Shown piece by piece: positions 1 to 7,451 of a stretch of DNA of 31,519 nt. Each line of letters opens with the position of its first letter. Within the stretch, counting starts at the first letter, position 1. Made by a program: the position numbers and the translations under genes. Source of the stretch: Methylomonas sp. (GTDB taxonomy: Bacteria; Pseudomonadota; Gammaproteobacteria; Methylococcales; Methylomonadaceae); assembly GCF_023228165.1 (NCBI RefSeq), contig NZ_JALOBS010000048.1, positions 1-31,519 on the forward strand, read 5' to 3'. Below the pieces are notes generated by a model, which saw only the letters and a list, made by a program, of their open reading frames with translations, was not told the origin of the DNA and did no database searches.

Positions 1-2
1 AT

Positions 3-386
3 AGGCTGGGCCGCTCTTTGTCCCACCTGCTTTCAATTATCAACACGCTTAAAGAAAAACAGGTTGCATTCCGTTCACTCACTGAGGGCATGGATACCAC
101 TACGCCATCAGGCGAACTGTTGTTCCACGTCTTTGGCGCTCTTGCCCAATATGAACGGGCTTTGATTAAAGAACGCGTTTTAGCGGGTCTGACTGCTGCC
201 AGAAAACGCGGACGAATCGGCGGACGCCCGCCCGCCATTACGGGTGAAAAATTAGAAGCGATTATTGCCGCATTAAATAGCGGCATGTCTAAAGCTGCGG
301 TCTGCCGTAACTTTGGCGTCAAGCGAACCACACTGATCGAAACGTTGGCTCGCATCGGCTGGCCTGCTTCAAATCCAAATCCATAA
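3..386 (+). CDS. tnpR: Serine resolvase/invertase, C-terminal part (5' end outside window)
   Basis: The reading frame is open from base 3 and begins with RLGRS, the conserved segment after the start of the catalytic domain in small serine recombinases. The nucleophilic serine and the first part of the catalytic domain are therefore upstream of the window. What remains includes the GALAQYERALIKERVLAGL stretch of the long E helix, which mediates dimer contacts, and the RGRIGGRP hinge. The C-terminal helix-turn-helix follows, with GMSKAAVCRNFGVKRTTL as the recognition part. Members of this family resolve Tn3 cointegrates at a res site, and the transposase gene follows after 7 bp. The gene is incomplete because of the window edge; nothing suggests it is broken. 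Confidence 0.93.
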   Translation, partial: RLGRSLSHLLSIINTLKEKQVAFRSLTEGMDTTTPSGELLFHVFGALAQYERALIKERVLAGLTAARKRGRIGGRPPAITGEKLEAIIAALNSGMSKAAVCRNFGVKRTTLIETLARIGWPASNPNP

Positions 387-393
387 CGGCGCG

Positions 394-3342
394 ATGGACA
401 ATAGTGGCGAGAAAGATCAATGGGTACTAACACCCGCCGAACGCTCGCTGGTCATGTCCAAAAGCCGAGCAAACCGGTTAGGCTTTGCTATTCTGCTGAC
501 TTTCTTCCGCGAACGCGGCAAGTTCCCGCGCGATGAATCCGAAATCGAAACTCAAGGCATAGCCTTACTCAGTCAGCAACTGGAAGTGCCGGTGCCAATA
601 GATGGCGAAGCCATTCTTACTGGTCGAACTGCCGAGAGGCTACGCGCTGAAATTCGAGCCCGTTTCGGTTTCCGGGAAGTCACGGTTGCCGATGCGGAAA
701 TGCTGACAACTTGGCTGCGTGATCATGTTGCCGGTGAAGTCGGCGGCGATATCGACTCGATGGTCGCACGATTGGAAGCGCGTTGCAAAGAGCTCTCGAT
801 TGAACCGCCTACACCTGATCGAATGGATCGTATTGCACGTAGTTCCTTGCGGGCGCATGAAGACCTGTTCCACAATTATGTCTATGAACGTCTTTCGCCC
901 GAACACCGCAAGAATTTGGATGCCTTGTTACGGTCTGAGAAATTCGGTAGCGAGAATAGTGAGCAAGATGACATTACCGGCAGCGCGGCAGCCCTGTTAC
1001 TAATGCTGCGTAGCAATCCTGGCCGCCCCAGCCTTGCCAGCATGCAGGATGAACTAGCGAAATTAGCGCTCATCCGGAAAATCGGATTGCCAGCTGATTT
1101 ATTTGATAAGGTTTCACCGCTTGATTTGGAGCGTTGCCGCAAGCGCGTTTCTGTCGAAGTGCCCCGCGACCTGCGTAGGCATCCCGATGCCGTACGCATT
1201 ACTTGGTTGGCCGCATTCGTTTACTTGCGTGCCCGCAGTTTGACCGATGATCTTGTGGACTTGCTGATCGAAACTATCCACCAGATCGGCGCACGCGCTG
1301 AGCGCAAAGTCGAACGGGAATTGTTGGAGGACCTTAAGCGTGTTTCCGGCAAACAAAACCTATTGTTCGAACTGGCTGACGCCACGTTGGCCCAGCCAGA
1401 TGGTGTCGTGCGTGACGTAGTATTTCCCGTGGTCGGAGAACAGACGTTGCGTGATTTGGTAAAAGAGTGGAAAGCGACCGGACCAACTTACCGAATCACA
1501 CTCCGAACCGTGATCCGTAATTCGTACAAGGGACACTATCGCCGCATGGTGCCTACTTTGCTGGCCGCGCTGGAATTTCGGTGTAACAATGACCTTCACC
1601 GTCCGGTGATGGACGCGCTTGAATTGGTAAAACATTTTGCGGACACCAAAGCTCATACCTTTCCGGTGGATGAAAATGTGCCGCTCGATGGCGTTGTGCG
1701 CGGATTATGGCGTGAAGCCGTGATGGATAAGGACGCAGCCGGACGGGATCGCATTAATCGCATCACTTATGAAATTGCGGCGCTGGAAGCGTTACGCGAA
1801 CGACTGCGCTGTAAGGAAATTTGGGTAGTCGGCGCAAACCGTTACCGCAACCCCGATGAAGACCTACCCACAGATTTTAATGCGAACCGTGAAAACTACT
1901 ATCAGGCGTTAAATCTGCCGCTCGACGCGGAGCAGTTCATCGCCAACTTGCAGGCCGAAATGCGCGAAGCATTAAACGCCTTCGACACTGGCCTGAAAAA
2001 TAACCCCTTCGTCCGATTAAGCAGCAAGAACAACGGCTGGATAATATTAACCCCGCTGGACGCGCAGCCCGAACCGCCAAATCTGGCAACGCTCAAAGCT
2101 GAACTGAATGCCTTGTGGCCTATGACAAGTTTGCTTGATGTGGTTAAGGAAACCGATCTGCGGCTGGGTTTTACAGATGTATTGAAAACGCCAACCTCTT
2201 ATGAAACGATGGATCGCTCGGTGTTGCAACCACGCTTATTATTATGTTTGCACGGTCTTGGCACCAATGCGGGTCTACAACGCATGGCCGGACTCGATTC
2301 CGGTACAACGGCAAGAGACTTGGCTTATGTACGTCGCCGTTACATTGGCGTTGACGCTACGCGGCGCGCAATTGCCATTGTCGCCGATGGTACGTTACAT
2401 GCGCGTAATCCGGCTATATGGGGTAGCGGTACCACCGCCTGTGCATCCGATTCCAAGCATTTCGGCGCATGGGATCAAAACCTGACTACACAATGGCATG
2501 TTCGCTACGGTGGACGAGGCATCATGATTTACTGGCATGTCGAACGTAATTCATTGTGCATCCATTCGCAACTCAAATCGCCGTCCTCTTCGGAAGTGGC
2601 ATCAATGATCGAAGGCGTTATCCATCATTGCACCGAGATGGAAGTTGACCGTCAATATGTCGATTCCCACGGACAAAGCACGGTTGCGTTTGCCTTCTGC
2701 CGATTATTGGGGTTCCAGTTATTACCCAGACTGAAAGCCATTCACGCACAAAAACTAAGTCGGCCAGATGTCGGCATGGCTGATGCCTATCCTAATCTGC
2801 AAGAAATTTTAACGAAACCTATTGATTGGGATTGCGTGCGGCAGCAATACGATCAAATGGTTAAATACACAACGGCTCTACGCCTTCGTACAGCGGAAAC
2901 CGAAGCCATCTTAAGGCGTTTTACTCGAAAGAACGTTCAGCATCCGACTTACAAAGCATTTGCAGAACTCGGTAGGGCGATTAAGACTATATTTCTTTGC
3001 CGCTACTTGCATGACGAATCTTTACGCCGAGAAATCCATGAAGGCCTGAATGTGGTTGAACAATGGAATGGTGCAACTGATTTTGTGTTTTTTGCTCGTC
3101 GCGGTGAAATGTCGAGCAATCGAAGGGAAGACCACGAGATTAGCATGCTAGCTCTGCATCTCATTCAAAACTGCATGGTTTACATCAACACGTTGATGAT
3201 CCAAAAGGTGTTAGCGCAGCCACACTGGCAGGGCAAGATGACAACACGAGACTACGCCGCGTTAACTCCACTGATTTGGGAGCATATTAACCCCTATGGG
3301 CGATTTGACCTTGATATGAACACCCGGCTTGACTTACCGTAA
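394..3342 (+). CDS. tnpA: Tn3-family transposase
   Basis: The 982-residue product has the full length usual for Tn3-family transposases, which carry out replicative transposition by a DDE RNase H-like domain. The N-terminal part (about 1-170, starting MDNSGEKDQWVLTPAER) matches the DUF4158 DNA-binding region, and the C-terminal half is the catalytic domain. Candidate catalytic residues are D686 (in ASDSKHF), D757 (in YVDSHGQS) and E889 (in NVVEQWN). The family C-terminal signature LTPLIWEHINPYGRF is intact. The ATG lies 8 bases after the resolvase stop, so the two are probably co-transcribed. There are no frameshifts or internal stops, so the enzyme could be active. Confidence in the family is very high; the subgroup was not determined. 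Confidence 0.97.
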   Translation: MDNSGEKDQWVLTPAERSLVMSKSRANRLGFAILLTFFRERGKFPRDESEIETQGIALLSQQLEVPVPIDGEAILTGRTAERLRAEIRARFGFREVTVADAEMLTTWLRDHVAGEVGGDIDSMVARLEARCKELSIEPPTPDRMDRIARSSLRAHEDLFHNYVYERLSPEHRKNLDALLRSEKFGSENSEQDDITGSAAALLLMLRSNPGRPSLASMQDELAKLALIRKIGLPADLFDKVSPLDLERCRKRVSVEVPRDLRRHPDAVRITWLAAFVYLRARSLTDDLVDLLIETIHQIGARAERKVERELLEDLKRVSGKQNLLFELADATLAQPDGVVRDVVFPVVGEQTLRDLVKEWKATGPTYRITLRTVIRNSYKGHYRRMVPTLLAALEFRCNNDLHRPVMDALELVKHFADTKAHTFPVDENVPLDGVVRGLWREAVMDKDAAGRDRINRITYEIAALEALRERLRCKEIWVVGANRYRNPDEDLPTDFNANRENYYQALNLPLDAEQFIANLQAEMREALNAFDTGLKNNPFVRLSSKNNGWIILTPLDAQPEPPNLATLKAELNALWPMTSLLDVVKETDLRLGFTDVLKTPTSYETMDRSVLQPRLLLCLHGLGTNAGLQRMAGLDSGTTARDLAYVRRRYIGVDATRRAIAIVADGTLHARNPAIWGSGTTACASDSKHFGAWDQNLTTQWHVRYGGRGIMIYWHVERNSLCIHSQLKSPSSSEVASMIEGVIHHCTEMEVDRQYVDSHGQSTVAFAFCRLLGFQLLPRLKAIHAQKLSRPDVGMADAYPNLQEILTKPIDWDCVRQQYDQMVKYTTALRLRTAETEAILRRFTRKNVQHPTYKAFAELGRAIKTIFLCRYLHDESLRREIHEGLNVVEQWNGATDFVFFARRGEMSSNRREDHEISMLALHLIQNCMVYINTLMIQKVLAQPHWQGKMTTRDYAALTPLIWEHINPYGRFDLDMNTRLDLP

Positions 3343-3344
3343 TC

Positions 3345-3382
3345 AAAATGGCGGCTGGTGACACGACTGCTTGTTTTACCCC
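3345..3382. repeat. Candidate right terminal inverted repeat of the Tn3-family transposon
   Basis: Read inward from the outside (minus strand) the end begins GGGGTAAAACAAGCAG. A GGGG start and a length near 38 bp are typical of this family, and the element starts 2 bp after the tnpA stop. The mate repeat is outside the window, so inner bounds are assumed from the family length. The bases just outside (from 3383, TGATA) would be the 5-bp target duplication. Confidence 0.55.
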
Positions 3383-3470
3383 TGATAGTGTTGACAGCGA
3401 GCTCGACGTCTTTTTGCAGCAGGTGCGCTTGCTTGGCGGCCAGCGCACTCATCAATTCCGATTTTGTCAT
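3383..3470 (-). pseudogene. ihfB: IHF beta-subunit gene fragment truncated by the transposon
   Basis: On the minus strand an ATG at 3470 opens a frame beginning MTKSELMSALAAKQAHLL and continuing KDVELAVNTI. This matches the first 29 residues of the integration host factor beta subunit, which starts MTKSEL in enterobacteria and keeps an AV pair at the same place. Similarity stops where the transposon end begins. Reading on into the transposon gives 28 unrelated codons and a TAG at 3294-3296, a chimeric ORF of 58 codons. The missing part includes the whole beta arm that binds DNA, so the product cannot work as IHF. There is no strong ribosome-binding site. HU lies about 100 bp upstream on the same strand. 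An intact ihfB presumably exists elsewhere if this is a chromosome. Confidence 0.8.
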
Positions 3471-3520
3471 CTGAAATGTCGAAGGCTCGACAGTGAGTTA
3501 ATCGTCGAATCATAGCGCAG

Positions 3521-3570
3521 TTTCAAGAGGACTTCGAGCCACTCAACGCCCTCTACCTTCAAGAGGATTT
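3521..3570. repeat. Pair of short direct repeats between hup and the ihfB fragment
   Basis: The 14-mers at 3521-3534 (TTTCAAGAGGACTT) and 3557-3570 (CTTCAAGAGGATTT) differ at two positions and are spaced 36 bp apart. The second touches the hup stop codon. They may be chance; no function is assigned. Confidence 0.3.
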
Positions 3571-3844
3571 AACCGTTAACGGCGTCTTTTAGAGCCTTCC
3601 CAGCTTTAAAGCCCGGTAGTTTTGCCGCAGCAATGGTCAGTTCAGCGCCGGTTTGCGGGTTGCGACCCTGACGCTCGGCACGGTCCTTGACTTCAAAAGC
3701 GCCAAACCCTACTAACGATACTGAATCGCCGTTTTTCAAAGCGTTTTGAATGGCACTGAGGATACCATCCAGGCCTCGCCCGGCATCGGCTTTACTGAGA
3801 TTCGCATGACTGGCAATGGCGTCAATAAGTTCGGATTTATACAT
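3569..3844 (-). CDS. hupB: DNA-binding protein HU
   Basis: The 91-residue product MYKSELIDAIASHANLSKAD... is a complete HU/DNABII-family histone-like protein. HU binds and bends DNA without strong sequence preference and compacts the nucleoid. The signature GFGAFEVKDRAERQGRNPQTG covers the start of the DNA-binding beta arm, including the minor-groove RNP turn. The start at 3844 is chosen because AGGAAACC precedes it at good spacing and the family begins here; an upstream in-frame ATG at 3901 would add 19 unrelated residues. The gene is followed on the same strand by the truncated ihfB, so two DNABII genes once stood in tandem. HU versus a plasmid-type HU cannot be told from the sequence alone, and the exact symbol (hupA, hupB or hup) is uncertain. 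Confidence 0.92.
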   Translation of the reverse strand: MYKSELIDAIASHANLSKADAGRGLDGILSAIQNALKNGDSVSLVGFGAFEVKDRAERQGRNPQTGAELTIAAAKLPGFKAGKALKDAVNG

Positions 3845-4270
3845 GGTTTCCTCAAAAGGTGGGATGTAAAAAATAGGCGTTGATGATCGCAGTTTCAACA
3901 TGTTCCTTCAAGCAAATCAGTCTGGAAGGCGTGTAAACCGGAACCGCAAAATTTTTGTACCAGTAGTGAATGACGGCTTTTGGACGAGATGAATTGTCGC
4001 AATCGACCCCAAGGGGACGCTCATGAAGCAGAGAAATCCTCGTGCAGAAGGTCCGCTATATAAAGAGAAGAAGACATATAGTAGACTTGAGATTTAATGC
4101 ACCAATTAATCATTGATGTTCATTCACCGGTTTATCCAGCAATCACCGAAGCTGGTTTATTCTCAATTTAGTCATTTTTTACCCGCATTGCAGTGTGTTT
4201 GCTGAGTGAGGGTAGAGTCTTGGGGCTATTAGGACTGCAAGCCTGCTCCCCCATCTTCAATACATTTCAT
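3845..4270. other. Intergenic region between hup and the cobalamin operon
   Basis: No convincing gene is visible. The best small frame is 4023-4097 (plus), 24 codons preceded by AAGGGGA, but its product (MKQRNPRAEGPLYKEKKTYS...) is not recognised and it is too short to support. The region must contain the promoter of hup on the minus strand; no clear -35/-10 pair was found there. Confidence 0.5.
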
Positions 4271-4299
4271 TTGCCCAATTACTAGCTGCGGCATACAAT
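4271..4299 (+). promoter_or_regulatory. Predicted sigma-70 promoter of the cobalamin operon
   Basis: TTGCCC at 4271-4276 and TACAAT at 4294-4299 are separated by exactly 17 bp, close to the vegetative consensus. Transcription would start near 4306, immediately ahead of the riboswitch core, which supports the assignment. Confidence 0.65.
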
Positions 4300-4305
4300 T
4301 GCCGC

Positions 4306-4440
4306 TTGTTTTAAGGTTCCCGCCATAGCGGGTGAAACTGGAAGTCGGTTAAATGCCGACGCTGCCCCCGCAACGGTAGGTGATTTGTCACGAGCCCGGA
4401 GACAGGCCTAAAACTGTAGTCAACAGCATTGCGGAGGGCG
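4306..4440 (+). promoter_or_regulatory. Cobalamin (B12) riboswitch
   Basis: The leader contains the conserved elements in order: AAGGTTCCC, GGTGAAACTGGAA, the stem around CGGTTAAATGCCG, the GCTGCCCCCGCAACGGTA core, and the B12-box-like AGCCCGGAGACAGGCC at 4393-4408. The element ends near GCGGAGGGCG. It senses adenosylcobalamin-type corrinoids and normally represses uptake or synthesis genes when the vitamin is abundant. It stands 74 bp before cbtB, the first gene of the operon. There is no clear intrinsic terminator between the core and cbtB, so control of translation initiation of cbtB is more likely than attenuation, though this is not shown. Element ends are approximate. Confidence 0.95.
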
Positions 4441-4513
4441 ATCTGTCAAATCGGTTTTTTTGGTTTGTCATCCCGTGCTGTTATTCCGTTTATCAGATCC
4501 GGGAACGTTAACC

Positions 4514-4690
4514 ATGAAAACAATCGCTGCATCCACCGCTATATCAACTTCAAAATTCCTGCCCGGCTTCAGTGCCATCGTATTGGGTCTAACCGTCATT
4601 TTAGGTTTGGGCTTTTTGCAGGATGCCAACAATTACCTACATAATGCCGCCCACGACGGACGGCACAGCGCTGCCTTTCCTTGCCATTAA
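4514..4690 (+). CDS. cbtB: Cobalt transporter subunit CbtB
   Basis: The 58-residue protein has one membrane helix (about 17-36, FSAIVLGLTVILGLGFLQDA). It ends in the CbtB signature HNAAHDGRHSAAFPCH, a His/Cys-rich tail thought to bind metal. CbtB and CbtA form a predicted cobalt importer that is usually under B12 riboswitch control, as here. The ATG at 4514 is preferred; in-frame extension to 4460 adds residues not expected in the family. The ribosome-binding site (GGGAACG) is weak, fitting regulated initiation. cbtA starts one base after the stop codon. Transport function is known from comparative genomics of the family, not from the sequence. Confidence 0.9.
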   Translation: MKTIAASTAISTSKFLPGFSAIVLGLTVILGLGFLQDANNYLHNAAHDGRHSAAFPCH

Positions 4691-4691
4691 C

Positions 4692-5342
4692 ATGGCTGAT
4701 TTTCGTAAGCTGGTCGCCGTCTCGCTACTGGCGGGATTATTGGGCGGCTTGTTACTCAGCCTGCTGCAACACTATCAAACCCTGCCGTTGATTTTGGCCG
4801 CCGAACAGTTCGAAACGCCATCGACTGAAGAACATGTGCATGACTGGCAGCCAATGGATGGCTGGCAACGTAATGGTTTTACCCTGCTATTCAATGGCCT
4901 GACCGGCTTTGGTTTTGCCTTGTTAATCAGTGCTTCGATGTACTGGCGGGATCAACGCGGTTATCTGTATGGACTCGGCTGGGGTTTGGCAGGTTTTCTG
5001 GTGTTTTTTGTCGCGCCTTCGTTGGGATTGCCCCCGGAATTGCCCGGTACCGACAGCGCCGAATTGCACAGTCGCCAAGCGTGGTGGCTTTTTACGACCG
5101 CCGCTACCGCCATGGGTTTGTTTGGCCTGTTTTTGACCAAACAACGCTGGCTGCAAATCGGTGGTGCTAGCTTACTGGCCTTACCGCATCTGATCGGCGC
5201 ACCGCATCCTGAAATTGCCCACGCCTTAGCCCCTGAAGCATTACAACAGCATTTTGTCGTACTAACGTCCATCAACAACGCCATTTTCTGGCTGACCTTG
5301 GGCGCCATATCGGGCCAATTGCTGCGCAAAGTGACGTTTTAA
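4692..5342 (+). CDS. cbtA: Cobalt transporter subunit CbtA
   Basis: The 216-residue integral membrane protein has about six hydrophobic segments, beginning with FRKLVAVSLLAGLLGGLLLS near the N terminus. It carries the CbtA-type motif EEHVHDWQPMDGWQRN (about 45-62) and a later GAPHPE, both His-containing and probably involved in metal handling. It is the partner of CbtB and would supply cobalt to the chelatase encoded three genes downstream. The start at 4692 is one base past the cbtB stop. An in-frame ATG at 4623 lies inside cbtB and would add 23 non-family residues, so it is rejected. The stop overlaps the start of cbiA by one base (TAATG). Confidence 0.9.
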   Translation: MADFRKLVAVSLLAGLLGGLLLSLLQHYQTLPLILAAEQFETPSTEEHVHDWQPMDGWQRNGFTLLFNGLTGFGFALLISASMYWRDQRGYLYGLGWGLAGFLVFFVAPSLGLPPELPGTDSAELHSRQAWWLFTTAATAMGLFGLFLTKQRWLQIGGASLLALPHLIGAPHPEIAHALAPEALQQHFVVLTSINNAIFWLTLGAISGQLLRKVTF

Positions 5343-6643
5343 TGATGACTGCCACTACAATTCGACATTGCCCGGCGATGTTGATTAGCGCCCCCGCCTC
5401 AGGGCAAGGCAAAACCACCATTACCGCGGCTTTGGCCTATTACCATCGCCAGCAACATCGCAAGGTGCGCGTGTTCAAAACCGGCCCGGATTTTATCGAT
5501 CCGCAAATCTTGAGCTTTGCTTGCGGACAGCCGGTCTATCAGCTGGATTTATGGATGATGGGCGAAGCGCATTGCCGCGAGATGCTGTATCACGCAGCCG
5601 CCGATGCGGACATCATCTTGATTGAAGGTGTGATGGGGCTGTTCGATGGCGACAGCAGCAGCGCCGATTTAGCAGAAACACTGGATGTGCCGGTCGCCGT
5701 GGTCATCGATACTGGCGGCATGGCGCAAACCTTTGCAGCCGTGGGGTATGGATTGGCCCATTACCGGGCTAACTTGCCGTTTGCTGGCGTCATCGCCAAT
5801 AAAGTCGGTAGCCTTGGTCATGCCAAACTGCTGGCAGAAGCCTTGCCCGAAAACATGCCTTTGCTGGCGGCGATGGCGAAAGACGACGCGGTCGGCTTGC
5901 CGTCGCGGCACTTAGGTTTATTGCAGGCCAATGAAATCGGCGACCTCGATCTTCGTTTGACGCGCGCAGCCGAATTACTCAGTAGCCTTGCGCCATGCCG
6001 ATTGCCGGAGCCCGTCGCATTCGCGCCGATCACCGCCACAACGCCGTCACAATTGCTGGCCGGTAAACGGATTGCCATAGCCCGTGACGCCGCCTTTTCG
6101 TTTATCTATCAAGCCAATCTGGACTGTTCGCAAGCCATGGGCGCTGAGCTGAGGTTTTTTTCGCCACTGGCCGATCCGGTCTTGCCCGAGGCCGACAGCA
6201 TCTACCTGCCCGGCGGCTACCCTGAATTGCATCTGCAAACATTGGCAGACAATGTCGCCATGAAACAAGCCTTGCATGCACATTATCGAGCCGGTAAACC
6301 GATTTACGCCGAATGCGGCGGCTTTTTATATTTGCTGGAGAGTTTGACCGATAAAGACGGCCATTCTGCAGCGATGGCCGGATTACTACCCGGCAGTGCA
6401 CAAATGCAAAAACGACTGGTGAATCTGGGCATGCACAGCTTGCAGTTGGAACAAGGCGAAATTCGCGGCCACAGCTTTCATCATTCGCAACTGGCAACCA
6501 CACTGCAGCCGTTCACTGAATCCAAGCCACAACGTAATCGCAGCCGTAGCGAACACTTTTACCGGGTGGGTTCATTGCAGGCGTCTTATCTACACACCTA
6601 TTTTCCGTTCAACCCGCGGGTCACAGCTGGATTTTTTCTATGA
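5342..6643 (+). CDS. cbiA: Cobyrinate a,c-diamide synthase
   Basis: The 433-residue enzyme amidates the a and c side chains of cobyrinic acid using glutamine and ATP. The N-terminal half is a P-loop synthetase with SAPASGQGKTT at about 16-26 and the GPDFIDP motif. The C-terminal half is a class I glutamine amidotransferase with the nucleophilic cysteine C325 in YAECGGFLYL and a GHSFHHS segment that supplies the His. Length is slightly shorter than the usual 450-460 residues. The start overlaps the cbtA stop, and the stop overlaps the next start as ATGA. CobB (aerobic pathway) is the homologous alternative name; the neighbouring cbi-type genes favour CbiA. Confidence 0.95.
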   Translation: MMTATTIRHCPAMLISAPASGQGKTTITAALAYYHRQQHRKVRVFKTGPDFIDPQILSFACGQPVYQLDLWMMGEAHCREMLYHAAADADIILIEGVMGLFDGDSSSADLAETLDVPVAVVIDTGGMAQTFAAVGYGLAHYRANLPFAGVIANKVGSLGHAKLLAEALPENMPLLAAMAKDDAVGLPSRHLGLLQANEIGDLDLRLTRAAELLSSLAPCRLPEPVAFAPITATTPSQLLAGKRIAIARDAAFSFIYQANLDCSQAMGAELRFFSPLADPVLPEADSIYLPGGYPELHLQTLADNVAMKQALHAHYRAGKPIYAECGGFLYLLESLTDKDGHSAAMAGLLPGSAQMQKRLVNLGMHSLQLEQGEIRGHSFHHSQLATTLQPFTESKPQRNRSRSEHFYRVGSLQASYLHTYFPFNPRVTAGFFL

Positions 6644-7449
6644 GCGCTCACTCTATTCAGCCGAAGGTCTGGTTTGTCGGCGCAGGCCCCGGCGATCCGG
6701 ATTTAATCACCGTCAAAGGCCGTGACTTAATCGGCAAAGCTGACGCCATTTTGTTCGCAGGCTCGTTAGTACAGGCCGCCGCAACGCAATGGGCACCCAG
6801 CACTTGCGAGATCAAAGATTCCAAAGACATGACCCTGGAGCAGATTACCGACTGGCTGATCGCCCAAGCCGGTCCGGGCAAAACTGTGATTCGCCTGCAA
6901 ACCGGCGACCCTGGGTTGTATGGCGCGTTGATTGAAATGGTGCAACCGCTGGATGCGGCCAATATCGCCGTCGAAGTGGTGCCGGGCGTCTCGTCGGCGT
7001 TTGCCGCGATGGCTTGCGCAGTGGAAAGCCTGACCTTGCCGGAAGTCACGCAAACCGTGATTTTAACCCGCGTCGAAGGCCGCACGCCGATGCCGGACGG
7101 TGAATCCTTGCAAGAATTGGCCAGCCATCACACCACCCTGTGTCTGTTTTTATCGATTACCTTGTTGCCCACGATCGAACGTGAATTAAAAGCCGCCGGT
7201 TGGGCGGATGATGCCCCGGTTTTGGTGGTCCACAAAGCCAGCTGGCCGAACGAACAACAGATTATCCGCGGCACCCTGGTCGATATTCGCGAACGCTGCC
7301 GGGTCGCCAAAATCAACAGTCAGGCCATGATCGTGATCAGCCCCACCTTGGGGGCGCGGCATTGGCCCGAGTTAAAAAAATCCAAACTTTATGATGCCGG
7401 TTTTACCCATCGTTTTCGCCGTGCCGAGCGGCCTCAGTCTAAGGAATAA
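6640..7449 (+). CDS. cbiF: Cobalt-precorrin-4 C11-methyltransferase
   Basis: The 269-residue protein is a tetrapyrrole methylase that transfers methyl from SAM to C11 of the corrin precursor. It shows the family N-terminal loop WFVGAGPGDPDLITVKG at about 11-27 and the RLQTGDPGLYG motif. It also has the EVVPGVSSAFAAMA segment and NEQQIIRGTL near the C terminus, all typical of CbiF/CobM. The start overlaps the cbiA stop by four bases (ATGA). CobM of the oxygen-dependent pathway is a close homologue; CbiF is chosen because cbiD, cbiG and cbiX are in the same operon. Confidence 0.95.
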   Translation: MSAHSIQPKVWFVGAGPGDPDLITVKGRDLIGKADAILFAGSLVQAAATQWAPSTCEIKDSKDMTLEQITDWLIAQAGPGKTVIRLQTGDPGLYGALIEMVQPLDAANIAVEVVPGVSSAFAAMACAVESLTLPEVTQTVILTRVEGRTPMPDGESLQELASHHTTLCLFLSITLLPTIERELKAAGWADDAPVLVVHKASWPNEQQIIRGTLVDIRERCRVAKINSQAMIVISPTLGARHWPELKKSKLYDAGFTHRFRRAERPQSKE

Positions 7450-7451
7450 GC

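Larger units (their letters stand above)
1..3382 (+). mobile_element. Right part of a Tn3-family transposon
   Basis: The segment holds a resolvase and a transposase in the same orientation, 7 bp apart, which is the usual resolvase-tnpA arrangement of unit transposons in the Tn3 family. The left end, the res site and any passenger genes lie outside the window. The right boundary is placed at 3382 because the plus strand there ends in CCCC, the outer bases of a typical Tn3-family inverted repeat, and because an ihfB-like reading frame on the other strand loses its similarity at exactly that point. The other terminal repeat cannot be compared, so the boundary is an inference supported by two independent signs. 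Confidence 0.85.

Noticed and set aside
3250..3300. Alternative transposon end GGGGTTAATATGC inside the end of tnpA
   Set aside because: It lies in the conserved coding C terminus of the transposase (LTPLIWEHINPYGRF), so its similarity is protein-driven; the end at 3382 fits the ihfB junction better.
4023..4097. 24-codon ORF with AAGGGGA in front
   Set aside because: Too short and without recognisable similarity; kept only as a note in the intergenic entry.
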